A stretch of DNA of 13,763 bases, taken from the NCBI GenBank assembly GCA_013203565.1, contig JABMPZ010000011.1, positions 1 to 13,763 of the forward strand, given 5' to 3'. Numbering within the stretch: position 1 is the first letter of the stretch; each line of letters begins with the position of its first letter. The stretch comes from Parcubacteria group bacterium. GTDB taxonomy: Bacteria > Patescibacteriota > Minisyncoccia > Minisyncoccales > CG1-02-41-26. Shown here in pieces: positions 1 to 5,769 of this stretch. Below the pieces are notes generated by a model that did not search any database, was not told where the DNA came from, and saw nothing but the letters and a program-made list of their open reading frames with translations. The position numbers and the translations under genes were made by a program.

Positions 1-67
1 AGTAGCTTAGTGGTAGAGCGGCTGCTTGCCAAGGAGAAGATCGCGGGTTCGAGGCCCGTCCCGCTCA
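1..67 (+). tRNA. tRNA-Gly(GCC), 5' end missing
   Basis: The window opens inside this tRNA; about five acceptor bases are missing. Visible parts are the D arm (GCTT/GAGC), an anticodon loop TTGCCAA with anticodon GCC, a T arm (GCGGG, loop TTCGAGG, CCCGT) and the 3' acceptor strand CCCGCTC with discriminator A67. No CCA is encoded. Two oddities are visible: the anticodon stem GCTGC/GGAGA has a central G-G clash and an end mismatch, and base 1 (A) would face C in the acceptor stem. These could be real degeneration or base errors at a contig end. Confidence 0.8.
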
Positions 68-85
68 CTCTGTTCGCGGTCGCCC

Positions 86-105
86 GGGGCGTTTCTTAAC
101 GCTCC
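86..105 (+). other. GC-rich hairpin downstream of tRNA-Gly
   Basis: GGGGCGTT (86-93) pairs with AACGCTCC (98-105) around the loop TCTT, eight pairs including one G-T. It lies in a GC-rich stretch (about 60-120) where ACGCTCCGC also occurs twice as a direct repeat (99-107 and 112-120). No reading frame is evident. It is probably part of the tRNA-Gly transcript that ends at the terminator near 212. Confidence 0.5.
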
Positions 106-130
106 GCAGGGACGCTCCGCTAAAAAGCCC

Positions 131-156
131 GTTCAAGGCAACAGCTTGCCTTGAAC
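131..156 (+). repeat. 26-nt perfect hairpin, copy 1
   Basis: GTTCAAGGCAA and TTGCCTTGAAC form an 11-bp perfect stem around the loop CAGC. It is preceded by GCCC and followed by CCCG. The same architecture (11-bp stem, 4-nt loop, CCCG on the right) recurs at 9155-9180 and 9228-9253 with different stem sequences. The lack of a U-tract argues against a terminator. Confidence 0.7.
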
Positions 157-187
157 CCCGCTCCATTTAAATTGCAAAACCAGTGGT

Positions 188-212
188 AAAACCTCTGTTT
201 TTAGGGGTTTTT
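188..212 (+). terminator. Rho-independent terminator after the tRNA-Gly region
   Basis: AAAACCTC pairs with GGGGTTTT (one wobble) and runs into a T-tract. It ends just before the -35 box of the next gene, so it would separate the tRNA-Gly transcript from the 3D-domain gene. Confidence 0.65.
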
Positions 213-213
213 C

Positions 214-242
214 TTGACTTTTTAGCACATTAGTGCTATAAT
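214..242 (+). promoter_or_regulatory. Sigma70-type promoter of the 3D-domain gene
   Basis: TTGACT (214-219), a 17-bp spacer and a perfect TATAAT (237-242). The predicted start near 249 gives a leader of about 24 nt with no Shine-Dalgarno sequence before the ATG at 273. Confidence 0.85.
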
Positions 243-272
243 TAGAGTGTTTTACAAATTAAATATTTGTCT

Positions 273-773
273 ATGTTATACAAAAAAATACTAAAAAAAG
301 TGAAAGATAAGAGGTATTATGCCGTTGTAATAGCGCTATTAGTGATTGGAACAATTTATGTAGCCAATAACTACATTTTCGCTGAAGATTACTTTATCTT
401 AGGGGAAATAAAGGACTTAAGCATTATAGGGGAAACAACCTTTTTACCTAATATTGCTCCACCCCAAGCTAGGGTAGTAAATACAATAAAAGTAGTTGTA
501 ACTGCCTATTCTTCAACAGTTGCTCAAACAGACAGCACTCCATTTATTACTGCTTCAAATAAGAATGTAAGGAATGGCATTGTGGCCAATAATCTATTAC
601 AGTTTGGCACCAATGTAAGGTTACCTGATTTATTCGGTGACAGAATCTTCCAAGTTGAAGATAGAATGCACAGAAAAAAGGGTAACTACCATGTTGATGT
701 CTGGTTCCCAACAACAGAAGAGGCATTAGAATTTGGCTCTAAAATTACTACATTAGAAATTTTAGGCAACTAA
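273..773 (+). CDS. Membrane-anchored 3D-domain protein (cell-wall acting)
   Basis: A 166-residue protein. A basic N-terminus is followed by one membrane segment (about 16-36), a short linker and a C-terminal 3D domain (about 73-160). The three aspartates that name the domain are visible: D87 (QTDSTP), D130 (VEDRM) and D142 (HVDVWF). 3D domains have the double-psi barrel fold of MltA-type lytic transglycosylases and are found in YabE/Rpf-like cell-wall proteins, so a role in peptidoglycan cleavage or remodelling outside the membrane is likely. I chose ATG 273; an in-frame TTG at 267 is the alternative, and neither has an SD. A consensus promoter lies upstream and a strong terminator starts 8 nt after the stop. 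The domain call is firm; the exact reaction is inferred. Confidence 0.88.
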   Translation: MLYKKILKKVKDKRYYAVVIALLVIGTIYVANNYIFAEDYFILGEIKDLSIIGETTFLPNIAPPQARVVNTIKVVVTAYSSTVAQTDSTPFITASNKNVRNGIVANNLLQFGTNVRLPDLFGDRIFQVEDRMHRKKGNYHVDVWFPTTEEALEFGSKITTLEILGN

Positions 774-780
774 ACGGTAA

Positions 781-818
781 CAAAACATCCTCCATCTCGG
801 AGGGTGTTTTGTTTTACC
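781..818. terminator. Bidirectional terminator, copy 1 of an exact 38-bp repeat
   Basis: AAAACATCCTCC (782-793) pairs with GGAGGGTGTTTT (799-810) around the loop ATCTC, 12 pairs with one wobble, followed by GTTTTA. It closes the 3D-domain gene. The same 38 bases recur identically and in the same orientation at 2433-2470, on the far side of the DUF3800 block. Confidence 0.9.
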
Positions 819-844
819 AAATAACTAAACAATTAGATAATGGT

Positions 845-853
845 TGTGGATAA
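845..853 (-). promoter_or_regulatory. Perfect DnaA-box 9-mer
   Basis: TGTGGATAA is the complement of the consensus DnaA box TTATCCACA. It sits just upstream of the -35 box at 859. A second perfect copy is at 12085-12093. There is no AT-rich unwinding region or box cluster, so this is not an origin; regulation by DnaA or chance are the options. Confidence 0.4.
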
Positions 854-858
854 AAAGC

Positions 859-886
859 TTGACAAACAGACAAATTACGCTATCAT
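859..886 (+). promoter_or_regulatory. Promoter of a possible small RNA
   Basis: TTGACA (859-864), a 16-bp spacer and TATCAT (881-886). No plus-strand gene follows; the next gene (DUF3800) is on the opposite strand. The promoter therefore points at a short transcript of about 65 nt. Confidence 0.6.
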
Positions 887-892
887 AAACAT

Positions 893-957
893 AACAAGTA
901 ATTCCTCGTATGTGGGCTTCCGGATGGTCGCTCGTAAATAGCATGCGGGGTTTTGTG
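893..957 (+). ncRNA. Candidate small RNA, unknown family
   Basis: Downstream of the promoter at 859-886 there is a GC-rich segment in AT-rich surroundings. CCTCGTATGT (about 903-912) pairs with GCATGCGGGG over ten positions (three G-T), enclosing a roughly 27-nt loop that contains TCCGGA, and is followed by TTTTGTGTTTTAT. Promoter, structure and U-rich end together suggest a 60-65 nt RNA. I match it to no known riboswitch or sRNA class. It could instead be only a terminator. Confidence 0.4.
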
Positions 958-959
958 TT

Positions 960-1598
960 TTATGGAAACAAAGGGCTTTCTTCTATAATTTTCTTCTTAA
1001 TTATATCATAATAGCTATTATCGCCATGTTCATACTTTCTAAAAATCGCCCAACTTGCAAAATCAACAGCTTGTAGCGATTTCTCATGTGATGGAACTCT
1101 TATAGAAATATCTATCTTTACTTTATGGCGACCTTGAACTTGACTCATTAAATAATTTTCAAAATTCTTATTCAAAAATTTATTTGTTTCTCGTCTTGAA
1201 GCAACAAACTTAACAACACCTGTTGTAGGTATTATATTTTTTGAATAAATTCTGTCTAACAGTATGTTTGTTACATAATTATAAAGAACCTGCTTTTCAT
1301 TTTGAAGCTTAGTATAGACTTTCTTTTTGTTAAGATAAATAGCCATAATAGAACAATCCACATCGCATAATCTATTTAATAATCTACGACGAATAGCTGG
1401 TCTTTCTTTAAAACAATGCAAGACCCCAAATCTTCTTTTATATTTTTTCTTCAACTCAGAATGAGTAATCTTTATAATTTTCTCAACAACACGCTTATTT
1501 GAAACAAATAAGCAAGTAACCACAAAAAAATTTGAGGTTTTTCTCTTTTTAAAATTAAACCCTAGATCCCCAGATTCATCTAAAAATATATATGCCAT
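960..1598 (-). CDS. DUF3800 domain protein
   Basis: A 212-residue protein with the DUF3800 hallmarks: an N-terminal hydrophobic strand with the acidic motif DESGD (D7, E8, D11) and a C-terminal LQAVDFASWAIFRKYE helix (about 175-190) with D179. These conserved acidic residues fit the RNase H-like fold and metal-dependent nuclease activity proposed for the family, but no biochemical role is established that I can cite. DUF3800 genes are typical accessory genes, often near mobile or defence genes. It starts 5 nt downstream of the stop of a 65-residue ORF, so the two are probably co-transcribed. No SD precedes the ATG. It lies within the block bounded by the two 38-bp terminator repeats. Confidence 0.8.
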   Translation of the reverse strand: MAYIFLDESGDLGFNFKKRKTSNFFVVTCLFVSNKRVVEKIIKITHSELKKKYKRRFGVLHCFKERPAIRRRLLNRLCDVDCSIMAIYLNKKKVYTKLQNEKQVLYNYVTNILLDRIYSKNIIPTTGVVKFVASRRETNKFLNKNFENYLMSQVQGRHKVKIDISIRVPSHEKSLQAVDFASWAIFRKYEHGDNSYYDIIKKKIIEESPLFP

Positions 1599-1603
1599 AT
1601 GTA

Positions 1604-1801
1604 TTAAAAATGTAAAAAACTCAAAAGTTTAATGGCCTTTTTTATAATATCTCCGTCAAAAGAAATTTTGAAGCTAAAAACACTATAATTAGAAGTTTTA
1701 TTTTCAATCTTTATTTGAGGAATTATACATTTATCCTCTCGATAAGTAGGATTTGTCTCTATTTTGTCATATTGAGAGTTTTGATATTTTTTACTTTTCA
1801 T
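1604..1801 (-). CDS. Small uncharacterised protein upstream of DUF3800
   Basis: A 65-residue ORF starting at ATG 1801 (an in-frame TTG at 1810 would add three residues). The N-terminal half is polar and basic. The C-terminal half (NYSVFSFKISFDGDIIKKAIKLLSFLHF in outline) looks like two strands and an amphipathic helix. I recognise no family. Support comes from the 5-nt gap to the DUF3800 gene and from a promoter with a symmetrical site just upstream. It could be a partner or small regulator of the DUF3800 protein; that is inference. Confidence 0.5.
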   Translation of the reverse strand: MKSKKYQNSQYDKIETNPTYREDKCIIPQIKIENKTSNYSVFSFKISFDGDIIKKAIKLLSFLHF

Positions 1802-1813
1802 TGTATGCAACTA

Positions 1814-1841
1814 TTTATGAAAGTTACTCCGAGAGTAACAA
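1814..1841 (-). promoter_or_regulatory. Possible promoter with operator-like inverted repeat
   Basis: On the minus strand, TTGTTA (complement of 1836-1841) is followed after 16 bp by CATAAA (complement of 1814-1819). Between and overlapping these is a perfect 7-bp inverted repeat with a 3-bp centre, GTTACTC-cga-GAGTAAC (1823-1839). The -10 is a poor match, but a dyad in the spacer is a classical repressor-site layout. Confidence 0.4.
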
Positions 1842-1860
1842 CAGAAGTTATAATTTTTAT

Positions 1861-1898
1861 AAAAAAATTTAAGAGCTGTCGCAATGACAGCTCTTAAA
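1861..1898 (-). terminator. Terminator of the 138-residue gene
   Basis: TTTAAGAGCTGTC (1868-1880) and GACAGCTCTTAAA (1886-1898) form a 13-bp perfect stem with a 5-nt loop. In minus-strand sense it runs into seven U residues (A-tract 1861-1867). It lies just after the stop of the 1905-2321 gene. Confidence 0.88.
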
Positions 1899-1904
1899 AA
1901 TATG

Positions 1905-2321
1905 TTATATAACATTCTCTTGTATGCCCTCTTGCTCATTCTTCAACTCATCGTTTTTGCTAAGATTGATCACATATAGATCTAGGCCCTCATGTTTTAT
2001 CTTATCTGGCTCAATCTTATTTCGATATTCTTTTCTATCTATGTTATTATTCAAAAAGAATGACCGAGCTGTAACTGAGCCTGTTGTCCCAGACTTTCCA
2101 TGAATAATAGTGAATGCTCCTTCTGAACTTTCATCATTTGTGAAATAAAAACCAATCGCGTTCTTGTCGCTATCAAAAAAGAAAACTACTTTCTTGAAGT
2201 CCTTAATGTTTTCTTTATGATAAAATCCACTATTAAATCCGAAAGAATAAGAGCCTGTAATACTTATTGTATTATTACTTAATTTTGACCTTGTTTTGGT
2301 GTACCTTTTGAAGTTATACAT
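1905..2321 (-). CDS. Uncharacterised beta-rich protein
   Basis: A 138-residue soluble protein of no named family that I can assign with certainty. The sequence alternates Gly/Ser/Phe-rich strands (ISITGSYSFGFNSGFYHKENI, about 20-40) with a segment KKVVFFFDSDKNAIGFYF (about 43-60) and GAFTIIHGKSGTTGSVTARSFF (about 68-89), which suggests an all-beta fold, ending in a charged, disordered tail. No signal peptide or membrane segment. It has its own promoter and terminator, so it is a single-gene unit. Similar proteins seem to occur in Parcubacteria, but this is from memory only. Confidence 0.7.
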   Translation of the reverse strand: MYNFKRYTKTRSKLSNNTISITGSYSFGFNSGFYHKENIKDFKKVVFFFDSDKNAIGFYFTNDESSEGAFTIIHGKSGTTGSVTARSFFLNNNIDRKEYRNKIEPDKIKHEGLDLYVINLSKNDELKNEQEGIQENVI

Positions 2322-2358
2322 ATATTTTTATTTATTATTTTTACTATTTGCTTATTTT

Positions 2359-2387
2359 AAGTTAGCATAATAAAAATAATTTGTCAA
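2359..2387 (-). promoter_or_regulatory. Promoter of the 138-residue gene
   Basis: On the minus strand, TTGACA (complement of 2382-2387), a 17-bp spacer and TAACTT (complement of 2359-2364). The leader to ATG 2321 would be about 30 nt, A-rich, without SD. Confidence 0.65.
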
Positions 2388-2432
2388 TAGAATTGCTACA
2401 AATCTTTAATTTCTGACATACGCTATCTAAAC

Positions 2433-2470
2433 CAAAACATCCTCCATCTCGGAGGGTGTTTTGTTTTACC
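2433..2470. terminator. Bidirectional terminator, copy 2 of the exact 38-bp repeat
   Basis: Identical to 781-818 over all 38 bases and in the same orientation. Here it overlaps the stop codon (2466-2468) of the minus-strand methyltransferase gene. In minus-strand sense the hairpin is followed by a U-rich run, so it works for that gene too. Confidence 0.88.
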
Positions 2471-3011
2471 TTATATACAAATAAATATCAGGCTTCCTCT
2501 TATGCTTGTCTACTTTTATTGCCTGCCAACCCTCAATAGGCCATACATAGGCAATAACCCGAGTGCCTTTTTTCAACTCTTTCTCTAATTTTTCTTTTAA
2601 TTTAGGATATATCTTAGGCATTAAGAAGAAATAGACAACATCAGCATCTGATAAATCAGCTCCCCAGAAATCCTTATATTTTATTTTATAACACCACGCG
2701 ACAGAATGTGACGATCGTCCCCGTTTGTCGTGTTTTATTTTCAAAAAAATCCCCCGTATTTTAGCTATAAAATATGGGAACAATGATATCTCAAAACCAA
2801 CAGCCGAACCACCGGCTTTACTAGCAGAAGCAACCATCCGACCATCACCGCAACCTAAATCATAAACCCTCTCCCCTCTCTTAATATCAGCCAACTTCAA
2901 AAACCTCTTAACATCTTTCCCCCAAGTAGGAACCCAAGGAGCCCCACGGATTCCAGCCCAAGCAAAAGTAACAGCCAGCAACAAAACAAAAAATATTAAG
3001 ATTAAATACAT
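2466..3011 (-). CDS. SAM-dependent methyltransferase with an 18-residue insertion
   Basis: A 181-residue protein with one N-terminal membrane segment (about 2-19) and a class I methyltransferase core. Motif I is VYDLGCGDGR (49-58), the acidic residue after strand 2 is E74 (VGFEIS), and SDADVVYFF (121-129) is the strand-4 region. The substrate is unknown. Between IRGIFLKIK (to residue 93) and YKDFW (from 112) lies an 18-residue segment with no place in the usual strand pattern: basic and Ser-rich, encoded by a palindrome and bounded by duplicated KIK (91-93 and 109-111). Removing it gives FLKIKYKDFW, which reads like normal family sequence as I remember it. The frame is intact, so the protein is probably still made. 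The stop codon is inside the shared terminator. Confidence 0.8.
   Translation of the reverse strand: MYLILIFFVLLLAVTFAWAGIRGAPWVPTWGKDVKRFLKLADIKRGERVYDLGCGDGRMVASASKAGGSAVGFEISLFPYFIAKIRGIFLKIKHDKRGRSSHSVAWCYKIKYKDFWGADLSDADVVYFFLMPKIYPKLKEKLEKELKKGTRVIAYVWPIEGWQAIKVDKHKRKPDIYLYIR
2679..2741. repeat. In-frame palindromic insertion with 9-bp flanking direct repeats
   Basis: TTTTATTTT occurs at 2679-2687 and 2733-2741, exactly 54 bp (18 codons) apart. Between them is an imperfect palindrome centred at 2714/2715: a perfect core GACGATCGTC (2710-2719) and partly decayed arms that pair again at 2696-2705 with 2724-2733, including two G-T. The duplicated 9-mer encodes KIK in frame on both sides. 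The arrangement looks like insertion with target duplication, though AT-rich repeats can arise by slippage. Confidence 0.65.
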
Positions 3012-3022
3012 ATATAAAAGTT

Positions 3023-3062
3023 AAGCCGTCAAACATACAATAAAATATATACTTGACGGCTT
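3023..3062 (-). terminator. Terminator of the small membrane protein gene
   Basis: AAGCCGTCAA (3023-3032) and TTGACGGCTT (3053-3062) form a perfect 10-bp stem with a 20-nt loop. On the minus strand it is followed by AACTTTTAT, a modest U-tract. Confidence 0.6.
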
Positions 3063-3069
3063 TATCTTA

Positions 3070-3369
3070 TTACATAACATTATTCACAACACCATCATTT
3101 GGCCAGTTAAGCCATGCGCTTATGAAATAAAACATACCAGATAGTTCCATAATAAACATCATTACTTCAAGAAATGGATATCTACCATGTCCTAATACAT
3201 AGCCTATTGCAAATACTATACTAATAACAAAACTTGTTAGAAACAAACATCCTCCTAACACAAAAAAGTTAATACAGTCCTTTTTAGTGTTTGGTGGCGT
3301 GAAAAAACACATTAATAAAGCCACGATAAAACAAAAAATATAAACAGGTGCCATAACTATCATCCACAT
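3070..3369 (-). CDS. Small integral membrane protein, unknown function
   Basis: A 99-residue protein with three predicted membrane segments, about residues 2-23, 34-58 and 66-87, and short loops; only the loop TPPNTKKDC is clearly charged. I recognise no family. I chose ATG 3369 because GGAG lies 6 nt before it; an in-frame TTG at 3381 would add four residues but would place that SD inside the gene. It is a single-gene unit with its own terminator, lying between the NUDIX and methyltransferase genes. Confidence 0.65.
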   Translation of the reverse strand: MWMIVMAPVYIFCFIVALLMCFFTPPNTKKDCINFFVLGGCLFLTSFVISIVFAIGYVLGHGRYPFLEVMMFIMELSGMFYFISAWLNWPNDGVVNNVM

Positions 3370-3375
3370 AATTTT

Positions 3376-3379
3376 CTCC
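3376..3379 (-). promoter_or_regulatory. Shine-Dalgarno GGAG deciding the start at 3369
   Basis: Minus-strand GGAG with a 6-nt spacer to ATG 3369. It is the clearest SD that I found in this window, where most genes lack one. Confidence 0.6.
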
Positions 3380-3411
3380 AATATCTATCAACTATATTGT
3401 TAAGGTGAAAA

Positions 3412-3927
3412 CTAAACAACACACATATCTACTTCATCCTTCTTGGATGTTATCTTCCCCTTTTTATCATACTCAAATGTTGCAAAAACAGTGCCATCAT
3501 TTGGGTCTAAAATGTTTTGTATAACCTCTCTAACAGATGGGAATAAATCCTGTGTTAATATTTCTTCTTTAGTTAATGAAACAAACTCGCCTTCTTCTGT
3601 TGGCTGTAATTCACCAGAATCATAATCAGCAGAAAAATGAAAAATCAACCAATTATATGGCATTGCTTTGTGCGGAATAATTTCCAAAACACACGCCTCA
3701 AGACGCATATTCTTCACCTTTATATTAGCCTCCTCAAATAACTCCCGTTGAGCCCCAATAAAAGGATTTTCATCTGCATCAACCTTACCACCAATTGGAT
3801 GTATAACATCAGGTGCAAACTTTTTCTCATGAGAACGCTTCATTAATAAATACTTCCCATCCTTTTTGACAAAAATGTTAGCACAAACAACTAATTCATG
3901 AATGTTAGGTTTTTGATTTATTGACAT
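3412..3927 (-). CDS. NUDIX hydrolase
   Basis: A 171-residue protein with a complete Nudix box: G47, E53, R61-E62-L63, E65-E66 (GGKVDADENPFIGAQRELFEEANI in outline). The usual Gly near the end of the box is Asn here, a tolerated change. The family hydrolyses nucleoside diphosphates linked to another group (oxidised nucleotides, NDP-sugars, cofactors) with Mg2+ bound by the REXXEE glutamates; the substrate cannot be read from the sequence. A longer frame exists up to 4020, but its extra 31 residues are the antisense reading of the tRNA-Leu gene, so ATG 3927 (MSINQKP) is the real start. No SD. It directly follows tRNA-Leu on the same strand. Confidence 0.9.
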   Translation of the reverse strand: MSINQKPNIHELVVCANIFVKKDGKYLLMKRSHEKKFAPDVIHPIGGKVDADENPFIGAQRELFEEANIKVKNMRLEACVLEIIPHKAMPYNWLIFHFSADYDSGELQPTEEGEFVSLTKEEILTQDLFPSVREVIQNILDPNDGTVFATFEYDKKGKITSKKDEVDMCVV

Positions 3928-3942
3928 AATGAAAATAAAATG

Positions 3943-4026
3943 TGCCCGGGGTGGGACTCGAACCCACACGAGCTTGCGCTCAAATGATTTTAAGTCATTC
4001 TCGGATACCAATTTCGACACCCGGGC
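3943..4026 (-). tRNA. tRNA-Leu(UAA)
   Basis: Acceptor GCCCGGG/CCCGGGC, anticodon stem AATGA/TCATT with loop CTTAAAA (anticodon TAA), a class II variable arm GAGC-GCAA-GCTC, and a T arm GTGGG-TTCGAGT-CCCAC. The discriminator is A, as expected for Leu. CCA is not encoded. Confidence 0.96.
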
Positions 4027-4041
4027 ATTATATCATTTATG

Positions 4042-4114
4042 AGGCGTAGGTGGGAATCGAACCCACGTATAATGGTTTTGCAAACCATTGCCTTAGCCAC
4101 TTGGCTACTACGCC
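4042..4114 (-). tRNA. tRNA-Cys(GCA)
   Basis: Acceptor GGCGTAG/CTACGCC, anticodon stem ATGGT/ACCAT with loop TTGCAAA (anticodon GCA), T arm GTGGG-TTCGATT-CCCAC. The discriminator is U, the identity element for Cys. No CCA. It lies 15 nt from tRNA-Leu in the same orientation, downstream of infB with no terminator visible between. Confidence 0.96.
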
Positions 4115-4158
4115 TTGGTTTTATTCTAATCTAAAACTATATTTTTTCAATTCTATAA

Positions 4159-5691
4159 TTATAAAGTACCTTTTTCTTTTTCTTCTCTGAAAATCAATAG
4201 AATATCTCCTTCTTGTACTTTTTCTTCTGAGTTGAATGACATGGCTACTTGCTGTCCTTTGGTTGCTTTTCCAATGTCTTGTTTTTCTTTTTGTAATGTT
4301 TTAACTCTGCCTTTTCCGATTATCTCTTCTTCTCTTTCTATTTCTGCTCTGGTATTAAGTGTAATCTCACCATCTTTTACTTTACCTCCAATAACTTGTT
4401 TGTCTTTGGTTTGTTTGAATATATGAGTTATTTCAAACTTACCAATATCAATTCTCTTTACTTCAGGAGATAAGATCTTTGTCATTGTTTCTCTGACTCC
4501 TTGTACTAACTCATAAATAACATCAAATGTTTGTATCCTAATCTTTTTCTGTTCAGCAAGATTCCTTATTTGCTCTGATATCTCAACCTTAAATCCGAAT
4601 ATAGCGGCATTGCTGTTATTTGCTAACTGCACATCACTTGCTGTAATATGTCCTGCTTCTGCTTTTAAAACTCTTAAGATTGCTTTTTCTTGTGGGATAC
4701 TCATTAGAATACTTTGGATTGCCTCGCAGGTGCCTAAAACATCTGTTTTTAGAATAATGTTAAGTATTCTTACACCTTCTTCTGCTTTAATTACCTCTGG
4801 CTCATATGGAGCTACAACCTCACTGCCTACTGCTTTTTGAGCTTCCTCTTTTGAGTCATATACTTTGAATCTCTCACCAACAGGTGGAGTAGTTTCAAAC
4901 CCTAACAAACGAATTGGCTGTGATGGTATTGCTTTTTTCACCTCTTTACCCTGAAAATCACTCATATTCTTTGCTTTACCTATTGTTGTGTTTGTGCCTA
5001 AAATATCTCCCCATTCTAAAGTACCTTTCTCAAGTATCAACGAAGTAACAGGTCCTTTCTGTGCATCCAACTCACTCTCAATTATTGTACCCTCTCCTGG
5101 AGAATCAATATCAAGATCTAATTCTTCCATTTCAGCTACTACTAAAATTGTCTCTAACAACTCTTTAATTCCTTGTTTTTCTTTTGCTGAAACATCAACT
5201 GAAGGCACATCCCCGCCATACGACTCAACTGTAATATCAAGCTCTATTAATCGTGGCTTTACTTTTTCAGGCAACGCACCGGGTTTATCCATTTTATTAA
5301 AAACAACTATCATTGGCACCCCTGCTTGCTTTATAAACTTGATTGCTTCTTTGGTTTGGTCTTTAATCCCTTCCACTGCATCAATAACTAATATGGCTAC
5401 ATCAGCTACATTAGCACCTCTTTGTCGCATTGCAGAAAATGCCTCATGACCTGGAGTATCAATAAACGAAATCTTTTTACCATTGCTTTCTACTTCATAA
5501 GCTCCGATATGTTGAGTAATACCTCCTGATTCTTTTTCTGTAATAGCAAAATCCTCTCTTATTGCTTCAAGCAAACTACTCTTGCCATGATCAACATGAC
5601 CCAAAACAGCCACCACTGGCGACCGTGTTTCTTTATTCTTTTTGCCTGCCTTTACCTTGCTGGCAACAGGTTTTTTATCTTTTTTAGCCAT
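4159..5691 (-). CDS. infB: Translation initiation factor IF-2 (compact form)
   Basis: A 510-residue GTPase that recruits fMet-tRNA to the 30S subunit and promotes subunit joining. G motifs are all present: G1 GHVDHGKS (31-38), G2 GGITQHIGA (56-64), G3 DTPGHE (78-83), G4 NKMD (132-135), G5 SAK (168-170). The domain II barrel, the IF2-3 region (about 300-400, GVRILNIILKTDVLGTCEAIQSIL) and the C-terminal fMet-tRNA-binding domain follow. The long N-terminal region of E. coli IF-2 is reduced to about 24 Lys-rich residues, which is usual in reduced genomes. The usual neighbours nusA and rbfA are absent. A good promoter lies 7 nt before the ATG, implying a leaderless mRNA. Confidence 0.97.
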   Translation of the reverse strand: MAKKDKKPVASKVKAGKKNKETRSPVVAVLGHVDHGKSSLLEAIREDFAITEKESGGITQHIGAYEVESNGKKISFIDTPGHEAFSAMRQRGANVADVAILVIDAVEGIKDQTKEAIKFIKQAGVPMIVVFNKMDKPGALPEKVKPRLIELDITVESYGGDVPSVDVSAKEKQGIKELLETILVVAEMEELDLDIDSPGEGTIIESELDAQKGPVTSLILEKGTLEWGDILGTNTTIGKAKNMSDFQGKEVKKAIPSQPIRLLGFETTPPVGERFKVYDSKEEAQKAVGSEVVAPYEPEVIKAEEGVRILNIILKTDVLGTCEAIQSILMSIPQEKAILRVLKAEAGHITASDVQLANNSNAAIFGFKVEISEQIRNLAEQKKIRIQTFDVIYELVQGVRETMTKILSPEVKRIDIGKFEITHIFKQTKDKQVIGGKVKDGEITLNTRAEIEREEEIIGKGRVKTLQKEKQDIGKATKGQQVAMSFNSEEKVQEGDILLIFREEKEKGTL

Positions 5692-5698
5692 ATGCTAT

Positions 5699-5727
5699 AT
5701 ATTACCCTACTTTTGCCTTTTTTTCAA
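5699..5727 (-). promoter_or_regulatory. infB promoter, leaderless layout
   Basis: On the minus strand, TTGAAA (complement of 5722-5727), a 17-bp spacer, TAATAT (complement of 5699-5704), then 7 nt to the ATG at 5691. The expected start of transcription is at or next to the A of the start codon. Confidence 0.75.
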
Positions 5728-5732
5728 CTAAA

Positions 5733-5761
5733 TTGCGAATAAATTTCTTTTTTGTTATGAT
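5733..5761 (+). promoter_or_regulatory. Promoter of the 267-residue gene, leaderless layout
   Basis: TTGCGA (5733-5738), a 17-bp spacer and TATGAT (5756-5761), with the ATG 8 nt further on at 5770. It is divergent from the infB promoter; the two -35 boxes are only 5 bp apart. Confidence 0.7.
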
Positions 5762-5769
5762 AATATAAT

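Noticed and set aside
1901..1914. Palindrome ATGTTATATAACAT
   Set aside because: It is short, AT-rich and at the end of a coding sequence; chance is enough to explain it.
3928..4020. N-terminal extension of the NUDIX gene
   Set aside because: It translates through the tRNA-Leu gene; the natural start is ATG 3927.
4988..5449. 153-residue plus-strand ORF within infB (and shorter ones at 4232 and 4610)
   Set aside because: They lie wholly inside the IF-2 gene on the opposite strand, with Ser/Thr/Ile-rich composition and no family match.
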